Assembly (NCBI GenBank): GCA_009885195.1
Contig: VFLG01000022.1
Location: forward strand, 1-40,393
Reading direction: 5' to 3'
DNA: 40,393 nt
Source of the DNA: Gallionellaceae bacterium
GTDB taxonomy: Bacteria; Pseudomonadota; Gammaproteobacteria; Burkholderiales; Gallionellaceae
This document shows positions 9,085 to 17,761 of this stretch, one piece after another; positions within the stretch are counted from its first letter, which is position 1, and every line of letters starts with the position of its first letter. Both the position numbers and the translations under genes were made by a program. A model generated the notes under the pieces. The model did not search any database. It was not told the origin of the DNA and was given only the letters and a program-made list of their open reading frames with translations.

Positions 9085-11145
9085 CTAGTTGCTTGCCACC
9101 AGCCCGCTGTGCCGCAACAGAGCATCGATAGTCGGCTCACGTCCGCGAAATGCAACAAAAGATTGCATCGCATCGCGACTGCCCCCGACCGCCAGAATTT
9201 CATCGCGGAAGCGCAGTCCAACCGCCAGATTGAGCACGCCGCTTTCCTCAAACAGGCTATAGGCATCGGCAGACAGCACCTCCGCCCACTTGTAACTATA
9301 ATAGCCCGCCGCATATCCCCCGGCAAATATATGCGAGAAACTGTTAGGAAAGCGATTGAATGCCGGCGGGATCAGCACCGCCACCTCGCTCCGCACTTCA
9401 TCCAGCAATTGCTGGATGGTCCGCTTACCCAGCGGATCGAAGTCGCCATGCAAGCGCATGTCGAACAGGGAAAATTCAATTTGGCGCAGGGTCTGCAAGC
9501 CGCTCTGAAAATTCTTCGCCGCCAGCATCTTGTCAAACAATGGGCGCGGCAGCTTTTCCCCTGTGTCAGCGTGGCACGTCATGTCCTGCAACACGTCCCA
9601 CTCCCAACAGAAATTTTCCATGAACTGGCTGGGCAGTTCCACCGCATCCCATTCCACCCCGTTGATGCCGGACACGCCGAGGTCTTCCACTTGCGTCAGC
9701 AAATGATGCAGGCCATGGCCGAATTCGTGGAACAGGGTGATCACTTCGTCGTGCGTGAACAAGGCCGGCTTACCCCCCACTGGCGCAGCGAAATTGCAGT
9801 TCAGATAAGCGACCGGGATTTGAATACCCTCTGTCCTCTGTCTTCCGTCTTCTGTCTTCTGAACACGTCGGCGCGTGATGGCATCATCCATCCATGCGCC
9901 GCCGCGCTTGCTGTTGCGCGCATAGAGATCCAGATAGAATTGGCCGACCAGCTTGCCATCGCCATCCTGAATATCGAAGAAGCGCACCGTCTCATGCCAT
10001 CTGGGCGCCTGTGCCGGGCGGACATTTAATCCGTACAGTGTTTCCACCAGTTTAAACATGCCCGCCAGCACACTATCTTCCGGAAAATACTGCTTCACTT
10101 CCTGCTCGGAAAATGCGTAGCGCCGTTGGCGCAAATGCTCGCTGGCATAACTCACGTCCCACGCCTGCAATTCCTTAATGCCGAGTTGCGTGTTGGCAAA
10201 TTCACGCAGCTCGGCCAGATCACGTTCAGCAAATGGCTTCGCGCGCTGGGCTAGTTCACGCAGAAAATTCCCCACCTGTTGCGGCGTGTTGGCCATCTTG
10301 GTTGCCAGCGACAGCTCTGCGAAATTGGCAAAATTCAGCAGGCGCGCTTCTTCCGCGCGCAGCTTGAGGATTTGCACCATCAGTGGTGAATTATCAAACT
10401 CCGCATTACCCAACTCACTGCTGCGGGTGTTGTAGGCAATATACATGCGCTCACGCAGTGCCCGGTTGTCGGCGTATTGCATGAGCGGACCATAAGAAGG
10501 CGCTTGCAAGGTAAACAGCCAGCCGCTTCGGCCTACTGCCCGCGCCGCCTCGGCAGCAACCTGACGCTCATCTGCAGGAATTCCGGATAGCTCGGATTCA
10601 TCTTCAACCAGCCAGGTGTAAGCGTTAGTGGCGTCCAGAATGTTGTCGGAGAAGCGCGAGCACAGCGCAGACATTTCCTCCTGAAGGGCGAGGAATCGTG
10701 CTTTTTCCGCCGCTGGCAATTCTGCCCCGCCCAGGCGGAAGTCGCGCAATTCATGCTCGATGATTTTCTGCCGCGCCGCACTTAATGTCGCGAACTCCGC
10801 ACCGGTATGTATGGCCTTTACCTTGTCAAACAGCGCAATATTTTGTGCCATCTCTGCATAATATTGGGTGATCTTGGGCAGGTTGGCGTTATAAGCCTCG
10901 CGCAGCGGGGGCGCGTTCATCACTGCGTTGAGATGCGACACTTGCCCCCACGCCCGTGCCAGACGCTCGTTGCTATCCGCTAACGGTTGCACGAAATTGT
11001 CCCAGGTCGGCACAGATGTGTCGGTCAGCAAATTCGAGGTCAGCGCACGGCTTTCCGCCAGCAGTTGATCCGCTGCCGGGGTAATGTGTTCGGGTCGGAT
11101 TTCCGCGAAGCGCGGCAAGCCAGTGAAGTCGAGTAATGGGTTCAT
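9085..11145 (-). CDS. prlC: Oligopeptidase A (M3 metallopeptidase)
   Basis: Cytoplasmic zinc peptidase that degrades short peptides, including cleaved signal peptides. 686 residues from ATG 11145 (MNPLLDFTGLPRF), the family start; the frame extends 15 codons upstream. Seen: the zinc motif LFHEFGHGLHH near 9705-9740, upstream GGAWMDDAITRRR, and the downstream substrate-binding region to the C-terminus. Oddity: between DDAITRRR and IPVAYLNCNF lies a segment QKTEDGRQRTEG coded by a heptamer repeat (9829-9861). The repeat adds residues in frame, so the enzyme probably still works. Confidence 0.93.
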   Translation of the reverse strand: MNPLLDFTGLPRFAEIRPEHITPAADQLLAESRALTSNLLTDTSVPTWDNFVQPLADSNERLARAWGQVSHLNAVMNAPPLREAYNANLPKITQYYAEMAQNIALFDKVKAIHTGAEFATLSAARQKIIEHELRDFRLGGAELPAAEKARFLALQEEMSALCSRFSDNILDATNAYTWLVEDESELSGIPADERQVAAEAARAVGRSGWLFTLQAPSYGPLMQYADNRALRERMYIAYNTRSSELGNAEFDNSPLMVQILKLRAEEARLLNFANFAELSLATKMANTPQQVGNFLRELAQRAKPFAERDLAELREFANTQLGIKELQAWDVSYASEHLRQRRYAFSEQEVKQYFPEDSVLAGMFKLVETLYGLNVRPAQAPRWHETVRFFDIQDGDGKLVGQFYLDLYARNSKRGGAWMDDAITRRRVQKTEDGRQRTEGIQIPVAYLNCNFAAPVGGKPALFTHDEVITLFHEFGHGLHHLLTQVEDLGVSGINGVEWDAVELPSQFMENFCWEWDVLQDMTCHADTGEKLPRPLFDKMLAAKNFQSGLQTLRQIEFSLFDMRLHGDFDPLGKRTIQQLLDEVRSEVAVLIPPAFNRFPNSFSHIFAGGYAAGYYSYKWAEVLSADAYSLFEESGVLNLAVGLRFRDEILAVGGSRDAMQSFVAFRGREPTIDALLRHSGLVASN
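9829..9861. repeat. Heptamer repeat inside prlC
   Basis: Successive 7-mers on the plus strand: CTCTGTC, CTCTGTC, TTCCGTC, TTCTGTC, then partial TTCTG. A related short run (ATCTGTC, TTCTGTC, TTCTGTC) lies at 39014-39035 next to another gene end. In prlC it is read on the minus strand as part of the protein. Confidence 0.75.
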
Positions 11146-11344
11146 GTATGAGCTGGAAATAAATACTGCGGTGGAAAATCTGACAGCCACATTTTACTAC
11201 GAAACATTCTGGCAATAGCCCGACTTGTGCCAGTCTATGTGCGGCTGTTCAATAATAAAAACGCTAAAACAAAAATAAATGTGCCATGCTCGAATAATTT
11301 TTCTGCCCTTAATATATTTCAACCCCGGCCAATTTTACTCGCAG

Positions 11345-11953
11345 TTACTCCGCAAATGTGGCGCGAACACTAGCGCGTTTGCTGACCCGCGCGAACCACG
11401 CAGCCAGATTCGGATGCGCCCCGCGCCAGTCTCGCTCGGCTTGGCGCAGGTCCAGATAGATCAGCGCGCTCACCAGTGCCAGATCGGCCAGCGTGATGGA
11501 CGCGCCTTCGCACCACTCGTGCTGGCCAAGCTGTTCAGCCGCATGGGCCAGCGCTCGCGTGATGGCGTCGTTGTGGCGGCTGATGTTGCCGGGCTCCTGC
11601 TTTTCTGCAGGACGTATGCTTTCGGTGCGCACTACGACAGCAGAATCCATGATGCCGTCCGCCAGCGCCTCCCAGCGTTTGACGCGCATCCGTGCCAGCG
11701 CGTTGTTGCGTGGGATGAGTATAGGTGCATCATTCAGGGTGTCGACGTACTCGGCGATCACCGGCGAGTCGTACACGCAGGTCTCGTCATCGAGTATCAG
11801 CGCAGGGATGCGCCCCAGCGGATTGACGCGCGCCACCTGGCTGCCTGGCTCACGAGGCGGATTGATGAGGCATTCGTGCTGGATGTTTTTTTCCAGCAGC
11901 ACAAGGCGAACTTTGCGCACGTAGGGGCTGATGTTGGTGCCTAGCAGTTTCAT
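11345..11953 (-). CDS. Glutathione S-transferase family protein
   Basis: 202 residues, cytoplasmic. N-terminal thioredoxin-fold GST domain with SPYVRKVRLVLLEK (Ser9 the likely glutathione-contacting residue), LGRIPALILDDET with the cis-proline, and VYDSPVIAEYVD (glutathione gamma-glutamyl contact). A helical C-terminal domain follows with SITLADLALVSAL. Closest in style to the YibF/YfcF-like bacterial GSTs; the substrate is unknown. Stand-alone: 199 bp separate its stop from the prlC start, and I see no promoter I would name there. Confidence 0.85.
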   Translation of the reverse strand: MKLLGTNISPYVRKVRLVLLEKNIQHECLINPPREPGSQVARVNPLGRIPALILDDETCVYDSPVIAEYVDTLNDAPILIPRNNALARMRVKRWEALADGIMDSAVVVRTESIRPAEKQEPGNISRHNDAITRALAHAAEQLGQHEWCEGASITLADLALVSALIYLDLRQAERDWRGAHPNLAAWFARVSKRASVRATFAE

Positions 11954-12035
11954 TATTTATCTCCAGTAATTCAGTTTCCATTTTAAGACAATAATAACCA
12001 TGCAGGGTGCTGCTACGCAGAATTGGTGAATGACT

Positions 12036-12094
12036 GGGTTCCCGCCTGACCACAGGTCAGTTTATCCTGAGCCATTCGAAGGACGGGAATGACG
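12036..12094. repeat. Imperfect palindromic intergenic repeat
   Basis: TTCCCGCCT and AGGACGGGAA are inverted about 40 bp apart. Inside lies CCTGAGCCATTCGAAGG, a degenerate relative of the CTGAGCTTGTCGAAGG core seen at 40259-40374. It sits just upstream of ubiA. A TAGAAT box at 12103-12108 ends only six bases before the ubiA ATG, so a very short or absent 5' leader is possible, but no -35 box is clear. Confidence 0.5.
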
Positions 12095-12114
12095 GGGCAG
12101 GTTAGAATCGCAAC

Positions 12115-12972
12115 ATGAATCTATCCGAACGCCTATCGCTGTATTTGCAACTCACCCGGCTGAATCGCCCGATCGGCATTCTGCTGCTGCTGTGGCCGAC
12201 GCTGTGGGGCGTGTGGATCGCGGGTAACGGCCATCCGGCTTGGTACATTGTGCTCATTTTCGTGTTGGGCACGGTGCTGATGCGCTCTGCCGGATGTGTC
12301 ATCAACGACTACGCGGATCGCGACTTCGACCGCCATGTGAAACGCACCCAGGAACGACCCATCACCAGCGGACGCATCGCTCCCGGCGAAGCATTGTGGC
12401 TTGCTGCCGCATTCGCTTTGCTCGCCTTTCTGCTGATATTGCCGCTCAATAATTTGACGCTGCTGCTGTCCTTTCCGGCAATATTTCTTGCTGCCAGCTA
12501 TCCGTTCACCAAACGGTTCTTCGCGATACCGCAAGCCTATCTTGGCATCGCGTTCGGCTTTGGCATCCCGATGGCATTCGCGGCGCAGCAAAGCGATGTG
12601 CCGCCGGTGGCGTGGCTGTTGCTCGTCGCCAATGTGTTCTGGGCGATTGCTTACGATACCGAATACGCGATGGTGGACAGGGACGATGACATCCATCTCG
12701 GCATTCATTCCTCGGCATTGTTGTTCGGAAAATATGATGTGGTTGCGGTGATGGTTTGTTACACGATGGCGCTAGTCTTGCTGGCAACGGTGGGGCTGAT
12801 GATCGGTTCGGGAGTGTTCTATTTCGCCGGGCTGATACTGGCTGGGGGCATTGCGCTATACCACTACCGCCTGATCAAACACCGCCAACGCGAGACGTGC
12901 TTCAAGGCATTTCTGCACAACAACTGGTTTGGCCTGGTTATATTCGCAGGGTTGGTGCTGGACTATTTTTGA
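12115..12972 (+). CDS. ubiA: 4-hydroxybenzoate polyprenyltransferase
   Basis: Inner-membrane prenyltransferase that joins the polyprenyl tail to 4-hydroxybenzoate in ubiquinone synthesis. 285 residues with about eight membrane helices. Seen: the first Asp-rich motif [15 protein letters not shown] (residues 64-78) and the second [12 protein letters not shown] (181-192), both needed for Mg-diphosphate binding. No ribosome site is evident before the ATG. No ubiC is adjacent. It converges with corA, with only 10 bp between the stops and no clear terminator. Confidence 0.95.
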   Translation: MNLSERLSLYLQLTRLNRPIGILLLLWPTLWGVWIAGNGHPAWYIVLIFVLGTVLMRSAGCVINDYADRDFDRHVKRTQERPITSGRIAPGEALWLAAAFALLAFLLILPLNNLTLLLSFPAIFLAASYPFTKRFFAIPQAYLGIAFGFGIPMAFAAQQSDVPPVAWLLLVANVFWAIAYDTEYAMVDRDDDIHLGIHSSALLFGKYDVVAVMVCYTMALVLLATVGLMIGSGVFYFAGLILAGGIALYHYRLIKHRQRETCFKAFLHNNWFGLVIFAGLVLDYF

Positions 12973-12982
12973 ATTGAAATAA

Positions 12983-13939
12983 TTATTTCAGCCAGCCCTT
13001 GCGGTGGAAGTACCAGAACGGCACCAGCATGGACAGCAGCATGAGCAACAGGGCGAAAGGATAACCCAAGCGCCACCCGAGTTCGGGCATGTGGGTAAAG
13101 TTCATGCCGTATATGGACGCGATCAGAACGGCCGGCAGCAGCGCGACCGAGGCCACCGAAAACAGGCGCACAATTTTGTTCTGGTTAATATTGATGAAGC
13201 CGACGGTCGCGTCCATCAGAAAGTTAATCTTGTCGAACAGGAAAGCGGTATGCCCGTCCAGCGAATCAATGTCCTGCATGATCTGGCGCGCTTCTTCCAG
13301 TTGATCGGGGGAGAGCAGCTTGCTGCGCATCAGAAAGGAAATCGCGCGGCGCGTATCCATCACGTTGCGGCGGATGCGCCCATTCAGGTGCTCCGCCTGC
13401 GCAATGTTGGCCAGCACGCCGGCGGCGTCCTTATCGCTGAGACTGCTGCCGAGCACGGTCTGGCTTACCTGCCCAAGGTCGGCATACACTTCTTCCAGCA
13501 CGTCGGCGGAGAATTCCACATCCATGGAATACAGGTCTATCAGCACATCCCTGCAGTCCTCCACATCGCCCGGATTGCCATGCGACCTCATGCGCAGTTG
13601 ATAGAACACCGGCAGGTCTTCATCATGCACGGTAAATAAAATGTCGTTAAACAGCACAAAGGCCACGGTGACGCTGCGCGAATCGCTTTCCTTGCCCAGC
13701 AGAAAATCCGAGCGCAGATGCAATTCGCCGCTCTCCTCATAAAAGCGTGCACTCGCCTCAATGTCACGCAAATGCTCGGGCTTGGGCAGGATCAGGTGAT
13801 AAGTTTGTTCCACCCACTTGCGTTCCTCATCGCTGGGCGCGACAACATCAATCCAGATGGGCCGGTCGGAACGGAGGTCGTCCTCATCCAGATGGATCTG
13901 ACTCAGGCGACCGTTGTTGAGTGTGAATGCGTTGAGCAT
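12983..13939 (-). CDS. corA: Magnesium/cobalt transporter CorA
   Basis: Pentameric inner-membrane channel for Mg2+ (also Co2+, Ni2+). 318 residues. Seen: a large soluble alpha/beta N-terminal domain, the long stalk helix, two C-terminal membrane segments, and the signature YGMNF before the loop HMPELGW (about residue 280), with a positively charged C-terminal tail. It begins 9 bp after the gspF stop on the same strand, so it is probably co-transcribed with gspG-gspF, an unusual partner for a secretion cluster. Confidence 0.94.
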   Translation of the reverse strand: MLNAFTLNNGRLSQIHLDEDDLRSDRPIWIDVVAPSDEERKWVEQTYHLILPKPEHLRDIEASARFYEESGELHLRSDFLLGKESDSRSVTVAFVLFNDILFTVHDEDLPVFYQLRMRSHGNPGDVEDCRDVLIDLYSMDVEFSADVLEEVYADLGQVSQTVLGSSLSDKDAAGVLANIAQAEHLNGRIRRNVMDTRRAISFLMRSKLLSPDQLEEARQIMQDIDSLDGHTAFLFDKINFLMDATVGFININQNKIVRLFSVASVALLPAVLIASIYGMNFTHMPELGWRLGYPFALLLMLLSMLVPFWYFHRKGWLK

Positions 13940-13948
13940 GGTGTGGCT

Positions 13949-15133
13949 CTATTGGATGCTGCCGGCCAATTCAAAGATAGGCATATACATGAGTATCACA
14001 ACGCCACCGATGATCACGCCAATCACCGCCATCAGTATCGGTTCGAACAAACGGGTAAACCAATCTACCCAGCGTGCCAGTTCCTCGTCATGAAAAGCGG
14101 CGATGCGCTCCAGCATGTCGCCCATATGTCCGGTGCGCTCACCGACACGCAACAGGCGCAATGCCACGGGAGTGGTCAGGCCATGTTCTTCCATGGCGCG
14201 CGACATGAGTACCCCTTCGCGAATTCTGGAGGAGGCCGCTTGCAAACCGGAACGCAACTCAACGCCAATTAATCCGGACGACATTTCCAGCGCTTGCAGC
14301 ACCGGGATGCCCCCGCGCAACAACATGCCCAATGTGCGGTACAGGCGCGCCAGTTGATAAATTCGGTTGCGTTCGTGCAAAGCCGGAATGCGCAGGATGG
14401 TGCGCGCAAGGAAAGCGCGCCCCTCGGGACGTACCGCAGTGAAAATAACGGCGGACAGCAATCCCACTCCCACCACCATTGCAGCAATCCAGTTGGACTC
14501 GACGAATTTCCCCCAATTCATTAGCAGCAGCGACAGGAAGGGCACTTCGCCACGGATGTCGTCATAAATACGGCTGAAGCGAGGCACCACATAAAACATC
14601 AAAAAAAGCGTGACCAGCGCGCCCACAAAAATAATGACTGCGGGATAAATCGAGGCGCTGATGATTTTACTGCGCACCATATCAGACTGCTGCCAGTAGG
14701 TGAGATAACGCCGCAATGCTTCCGGCAAATCACCGGTACGCTCGCTGGCGCGTATCATCGCCACATACAGAGGAGGAAACTGTGTCGGGAAACTCTCCAG
14801 CGCGGCAGAAAATGTCAGCCCTTGGCGCAGCCTGTTCAGCAACCCTTCGAATATTTTTCGGTTCTCCGGGCTGGCTTCTTTTTCGGCAATCGCTTCGAGC
14901 GCTTCCACCAGAGACAGGCCGGCGGCCATCAGCGCCAGCATTTCCTGGCTGAATAGCGGCAAGGGGAATTTTTTGTTTAAGCTCCACGAACGGTTCAGAC
15001 CCGCCGCCTTGACCGTTAACACAACATAACCTTGCTGCATTGCCTGCGCGCGCGCGCCATCCTCGTCCGCAGCATCAATGTCCAGCGCTGAGACCAGGTT
15101 CGGCGCGCGCAGAACTTTTAGTGAATAACGCAT
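13949..15133 (-). CDS. gspF: Type II secretion inner-membrane protein GspF
   Basis: Platform protein of the Type II secretion pseudopilus machine. 394 residues with two repeated T2SSF domains (about 55-180 and 260-380) and three membrane segments. Seen: LFSQEMLALMAAGLSLVEAL and the second-copy LYRTLGMLLRGGIPVLQALE, and the C-terminal helix VIGVIIGGVVILMYMPIF. The N-terminal region is short but complete. It lies 3 bp after gspG. No gspE, gspD or other gsp gene is in the window, so the rest of the system must be elsewhere. PilC of type IV pili is the alternative; the adjacent GspG favours GspF. Confidence 0.88.
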   Translation of the reverse strand: MRYSLKVLRAPNLVSALDIDAADEDGARAQAMQQGYVVLTVKAAGLNRSWSLNKKFPLPLFSQEMLALMAAGLSLVEALEAIAEKEASPENRKIFEGLLNRLRQGLTFSAALESFPTQFPPLYVAMIRASERTGDLPEALRRYLTYWQQSDMVRSKIISASIYPAVIIFVGALVTLFLMFYVVPRFSRIYDDIRGEVPFLSLLLMNWGKFVESNWIAAMVVGVGLLSAVIFTAVRPEGRAFLARTILRIPALHERNRIYQLARLYRTLGMLLRGGIPVLQALEMSSGLIGVELRSGLQAASSRIREGVLMSRAMEEHGLTTPVALRLLRVGERTGHMGDMLERIAAFHDEELARWVDWFTRLFEPILMAVIGVIIGGVVILMYMPIFELAGSIQ

Positions 15134-15136
15134 AGC

Positions 15137-15556
15137 TTACCAGTTGATAATGTCGGCATTATCCCCGGTGCCGCCCTCGCGGCCATCCTTGCCATAGGAA
15201 AACAGGTCGTAATCGCCATGTTCACCGGGGGCGCGATAATGGTAGGGCTGACCCCAGGGATCGGGCGGAGCAACTTTCTTCAAGTACGGCCCGTCCCACT
15301 TGGGTTCTTCGGCCGGGCGAACCGTCAAGGCTGGCAGCCCCTGCTCCACTGTGGGATAGTGGCCGGTATCCAGGCGATATTGATCCAGCGCTTTGCCCAA
15401 TCCATCAATTTGCGCCTGCGCTACCTTGATTTCTGACTTGCCTACCTGGGCAAAGTAGCGCGGTGCGACATAACCTGCCAACAAACCAATAATCACAATC
15501 ACCACCAGCAGTTCCAGCAGCGTGAAGCCAGTATATTTACTAAACCTTCGTATCAT
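15137..15556 (-). CDS. gspG: Type II secretion major pseudopilin GspG
   Basis: 139-residue prepilin. Seen: short leader ending YTG before FTLLELLVVIVIIGLL, the PilD-type cleavage site with Glu5 of the mature form, and the C-terminal GspG features: DPWGQPYHYRAPGEHGDYDL and the calcium-loop region SYGKDGREGGTGDNADI. Forms the pseudopilus shaft. It leads the gspG-gspF-corA unit; 96 bp separate it from lgt. Confidence 0.93.
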   Translation of the reverse strand: MIRRFSKYTGFTLLELLVVIVIIGLLAGYVAPRYFAQVGKSEIKVAQAQIDGLGKALDQYRLDTGHYPTVEQGLPALTVRPAEEPKWDGPYLKKVAPPDPWGQPYHYRAPGEHGDYDLFSYGKDGREGGTGDNADIINW

Positions 15557-15652
15557 TATGTAACTCCATAACCATTAGTTTCTGCGCCTGCAGTTTGGCC
15601 AGATTATCCGCCAATATGGCTGGCCTTAAAAGCCTTAAAACCCCCATCTGCC

Positions 15653-16447
15653 CTATTTGGACAGCTCCGATTTTCGTAGTGCCCACACCATCAACCCCAC
15701 CCCCGCAATGACCATCGGCAGGCTAAGCCATTGGCCCATGCTGATGCCCAAGGTCAGCAGGCCGAAGATGCCGTCATCGGGGTTGCGCGTATATTCGGCG
15801 AGAAAACGGAAACTGCCATAGCCGATAAGGAACAGGCCGGAAACTGCACCCACCGGACGAGGCTTGCGTGAATACAGCCACAACAGCACAAACAGGGCGA
15901 GGCCCTCCAGTGCGAATTCATAAAGCTGCGAGGGATGCCGGGGCAGATTATCGATATTGGGGAATACCATGCCCCAGGCACTATCGGTAGGCCGCCCCCA
16001 CAGTTCGGCGTTAATGAAGTTGCCGATGCGTCCCGCACCCAAGCCCAGCGGCACCAGCGGGGCAATGAAGTCCATCAGTTGCAGCCACTGAATTTTGCGT
16101 CGGCGCGCGAATAACGCCATCGCCACGAGCACCCCGAGCAAGCCGCCGTGGAAGGACATGCCGCCCTGCCAGACCGCGAGGATAGCAGACGGATTTTCGA
16201 AATAGTAGCCAGGGTGGTAGAACAGCACCTCGCCCAGCCTGCCACCCAACACCACGCCCAGCACGCCATAGAAAAGAAGATCATCCAGCATCCTGTCATC
16301 CCAGCCGGGGCGGTTGAGCGTGCGGATGCGCCGCTTGCCCAGCCACAGGAAGAGCGCGAAGCCCAGCAGATACATCAAACCATACCAATGCACGGCAAGC
16401 GGGCCGAGGTGGATGGCAACGGGGTCAAACTGAGGATGGATCAGCAT
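15653..16447 (-). CDS. lgt: Prolipoprotein diacylglyceryl transferase
   Basis: Inner-membrane enzyme that adds diacylglycerol to the lipobox cysteine, the first step of lipoprotein maturation. 264 residues, about seven membrane helices. Seen: [11 protein letters not shown] near the N-terminus, MSFHGGLLG, and the signature [14 protein letters not shown], plus [13 protein letters not shown]. Complete. It would process the lipoproteins predicted in this window (LivK, the 81-residue protein, the beta-propeller). Confidence 0.96.
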   Translation of the reverse strand: MLIHPQFDPVAIHLGPLAVHWYGLMYLLGFALFLWLGKRRIRTLNRPGWDDRMLDDLLFYGVLGVVLGGRLGEVLFYHPGYYFENPSAILAVWQGGMSFHGGLLGVLVAMALFARRRKIQWLQLMDFIAPLVPLGLGAGRIGNFINAELWGRPTDSAWGMVFPNIDNLPRHPSQLYEFALEGLALFVLLWLYSRKPRPVGAVSGLFLIGYGSFRFLAEYTRNPDDGIFGLLTLGISMGQWLSLPMVIAGVGLMVWALRKSELSK

Positions 16448-16647
16448 GTTGCGCGGTTTGAAATTTAATGAAAGTTCATTATACGTGATTTGACTACACG
16501 CTTATTCGGCGCTGTTCTTTGCGCTCAAGATAAGGCGTTGCCCAGGGGAAAATCCTTCCAGCTACTGGGCATTGCCCGGTCTCCGAGCCAAGCCTTGTCA
16601 ACGACCGGCAAGGAGGGGCGTTATTGTCCATACTGCCCGGTTATAAT

Positions 16648-16678
16648 AGTTTGCAAACTGGGCAGAGTTGGTTAGAAT
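16648..16678 (+). promoter_or_regulatory. Probable promoter with palindrome, first cytochrome
   Basis: TTGCAA (16651-16656), 16-bp spacer, TAGAAT (16673-16678). The -35 overlaps a perfect 12-bp palindrome AGTTTGCAAACT (16648-16659), which could be an operator. A TATAAT at 16642-16647 lacks a good -35. The 200 bp before this, to the lgt start, show nothing I can name. Confidence 0.45.
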
Positions 16679-16732
16679 GTCGTGGGCAACAATGTCCGAA
16701 AATTTTAAACTAAACACATGGAGTAAGAAAAT

Positions 16733-17053
16733 ATGAAATCTATTATCGTAAGTATGGTTGCAGTAGCAGGTCTGATGATTGCAGGTAGCGCGTTGGCAGC
16801 TGATATGCCCGAGATAGCCAAGAAAAACGGCTGCGTAGCTTGCCACAAAATTGACACTAAATTAGTCGGTCCGGCATGGGCAGAAGTTTCCAAGAAATAC
16901 AAGGGCGATGCGGGTGCTGCAGACATGCTGCTGGCCAAAGTGTCCAAAGGCGGTAAAGGTACTTGGGGTACTATGGCCATGCCGCCACAAGACCCAACTG
17001 GCAAAAAGCAGGATGATATCAAGGCACTGGTCAAGTTCATATTGGCTCTGTAA
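16733..17053 (+). CDS. Periplasmic monohaem cytochrome c (c551/c552 type)
   Basis: Small electron carrier, 106 residues. Seen: signal peptide of about 22 residues ending ALA, haem-binding CVACH (Cys34-His38), a distal methionine in the GTMAMPPQ loop, and a C-terminal helix DDIKALVKFILAL typical of class I c8 cytochromes. Purine-rich GGAGTAAGAAAAT before the ATG. Followed by its own terminator and by a close paralogue with the same haem motif, so a tandem duplication. A role in respiratory or iron/sulfur oxidation electron transfer is inference. Confidence 0.9.
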   Translation: MKSIIVSMVAVAGLMIAGSALAADMPEIAKKNGCVACHKIDTKLVGPAWAEVSKKYKGDAGAADMLLAKVSKGGKGTWGTMAMPPQDPTGKKQDDIKALVKFILAL

Positions 17054-17079
17054 GTGGTAGTAGGGAGCAATCTCTTGGA

Positions 17080-17109
17080 CAAAAGTCGGCGTTAGCCGAC
17101 TTTTGTTTT
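17080..17109 (+). terminator. Rho-independent terminator of first cytochrome
   Basis: AAAAGTCGGC, loop GTTA, GCCGACTTTT, followed by GTTTT; a perfect 10-bp stem 28 bp after the stop. Confidence 0.9.
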
Positions 17110-17187
17110 CCGCGCAGTATCTGTGATTGCACTTGATGTGAGCTTTTCAATACCCTGCTAGGGGGAAAGCCCACAAACAGAGCAGTG

Positions 17188-17217
17188 TTGTTGAGTGCCA
17201 TGATCACGCGGTAGAAT
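17188..17217 (+). promoter_or_regulatory. Probable promoter of second cytochrome
   Basis: TTGTTG (17188-17193), 18-bp spacer, TAGAAT (17212-17217). The -10 is identical to that proposed for the first cytochrome, but the upstream palindrome is absent, so the two genes may be differently controlled. Confidence 0.45.
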
Positions 17218-17261
17218 CACAATTCCCGGATGGTAAATGCAATCTAACAGGAAGGGTTTAG

Positions 17262-17612
17262 ATGAAAACTAATATCGTTGGTATGTTTGCCGTGGCAAGT
17301 CTGATGATTGCAGGGAATGCATCGGCAATTGATATGCCCCTGCTGGCCAAAAAAAATAGTTGTGTCGCCTGCCACACCATTGACAAGAAGCGGGTTGGCC
17401 CGGCATGGATGGATGTTTCCATGAAATACAAGGGTGCGACCAAGTACACTTACAACGGCAAAGAATATGGGTTGGAAGAAGGGTTGATAATGAAGGTATC
17501 CAAGGGTGGCTCCGGCGTATGGGGCACCATGCCCATGCCGGCAAATGTTCCTGCTGTAAAAGCTGAGGAGGTCAAGGAGTTGGTTCAATTCATCTTAGGC
17601 TTGGCCAAATAA
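17262..17612 (+). CDS. Periplasmic monohaem cytochrome c, paralogue
   Basis: 116-residue class I cytochrome c, clearly related to the gene just before it: the same leader style (MFAVASLMIAGNASA), the same haem site at the same place (CVACH, Cys34-His38), VGPAWMDVS, and the methionine loop GTMPMPANVP. It carries about ten extra residues (TKYTYNGKEYGLEEG) between the first helix pair and KVSKGG, a surface loop absent from the neighbour. AGGAAGGG lies before the start. Separate promoter and terminator suggest independent expression. Confidence 0.9.
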   Translation: MKTNIVGMFAVASLMIAGNASAIDMPLLAKKNSCVACHTIDKKRVGPAWMDVSMKYKGATKYTYNGKEYGLEEGLIMKVSKGGSGVWGTMPMPANVPAVKAEEVKELVQFILGLAK

Positions 17613-17644
17613 GTTGTGACCATGCAAGAGTGAATTCACCGGAG

Positions 17645-17668
17645 AAGCTGGCGCAAGTCGGCTTTTTT
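17645..17668 (+). terminator. Terminator of second cytochrome
   Basis: AAGCTGGC, GCAA tetraloop, GTCGGCTT, then a T run; a 7-8 bp stem with two G-U pairs, 33 bp after the stop. Confidence 0.7.
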
Positions 17669-17700
17669 GTTTTTCCGGATGAGGATTCAGCACAGTCAAA

Positions 17701-17729
17701 TTGACAAGTACCCAGGCTACGCATAATCT
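17701..17729 (+). promoter_or_regulatory. Sigma-70 promoter of the liv operon
   Basis: Perfect TTGACA (17701-17706), 17-bp spacer, TAATCT (17724-17729), 32 bp before the livK start. Confidence 0.7.
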
Positions 17730-17761
17730 AGTCACCTGTTTATTCTTTTCCCGGACACATC

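Noticed and set aside
9054-9326. N-terminal extension of the glutaredoxin-like ORF
   Set aside because: It runs back through the end of prlC; a ribosome site and signal peptide at 9053 mark the real start.
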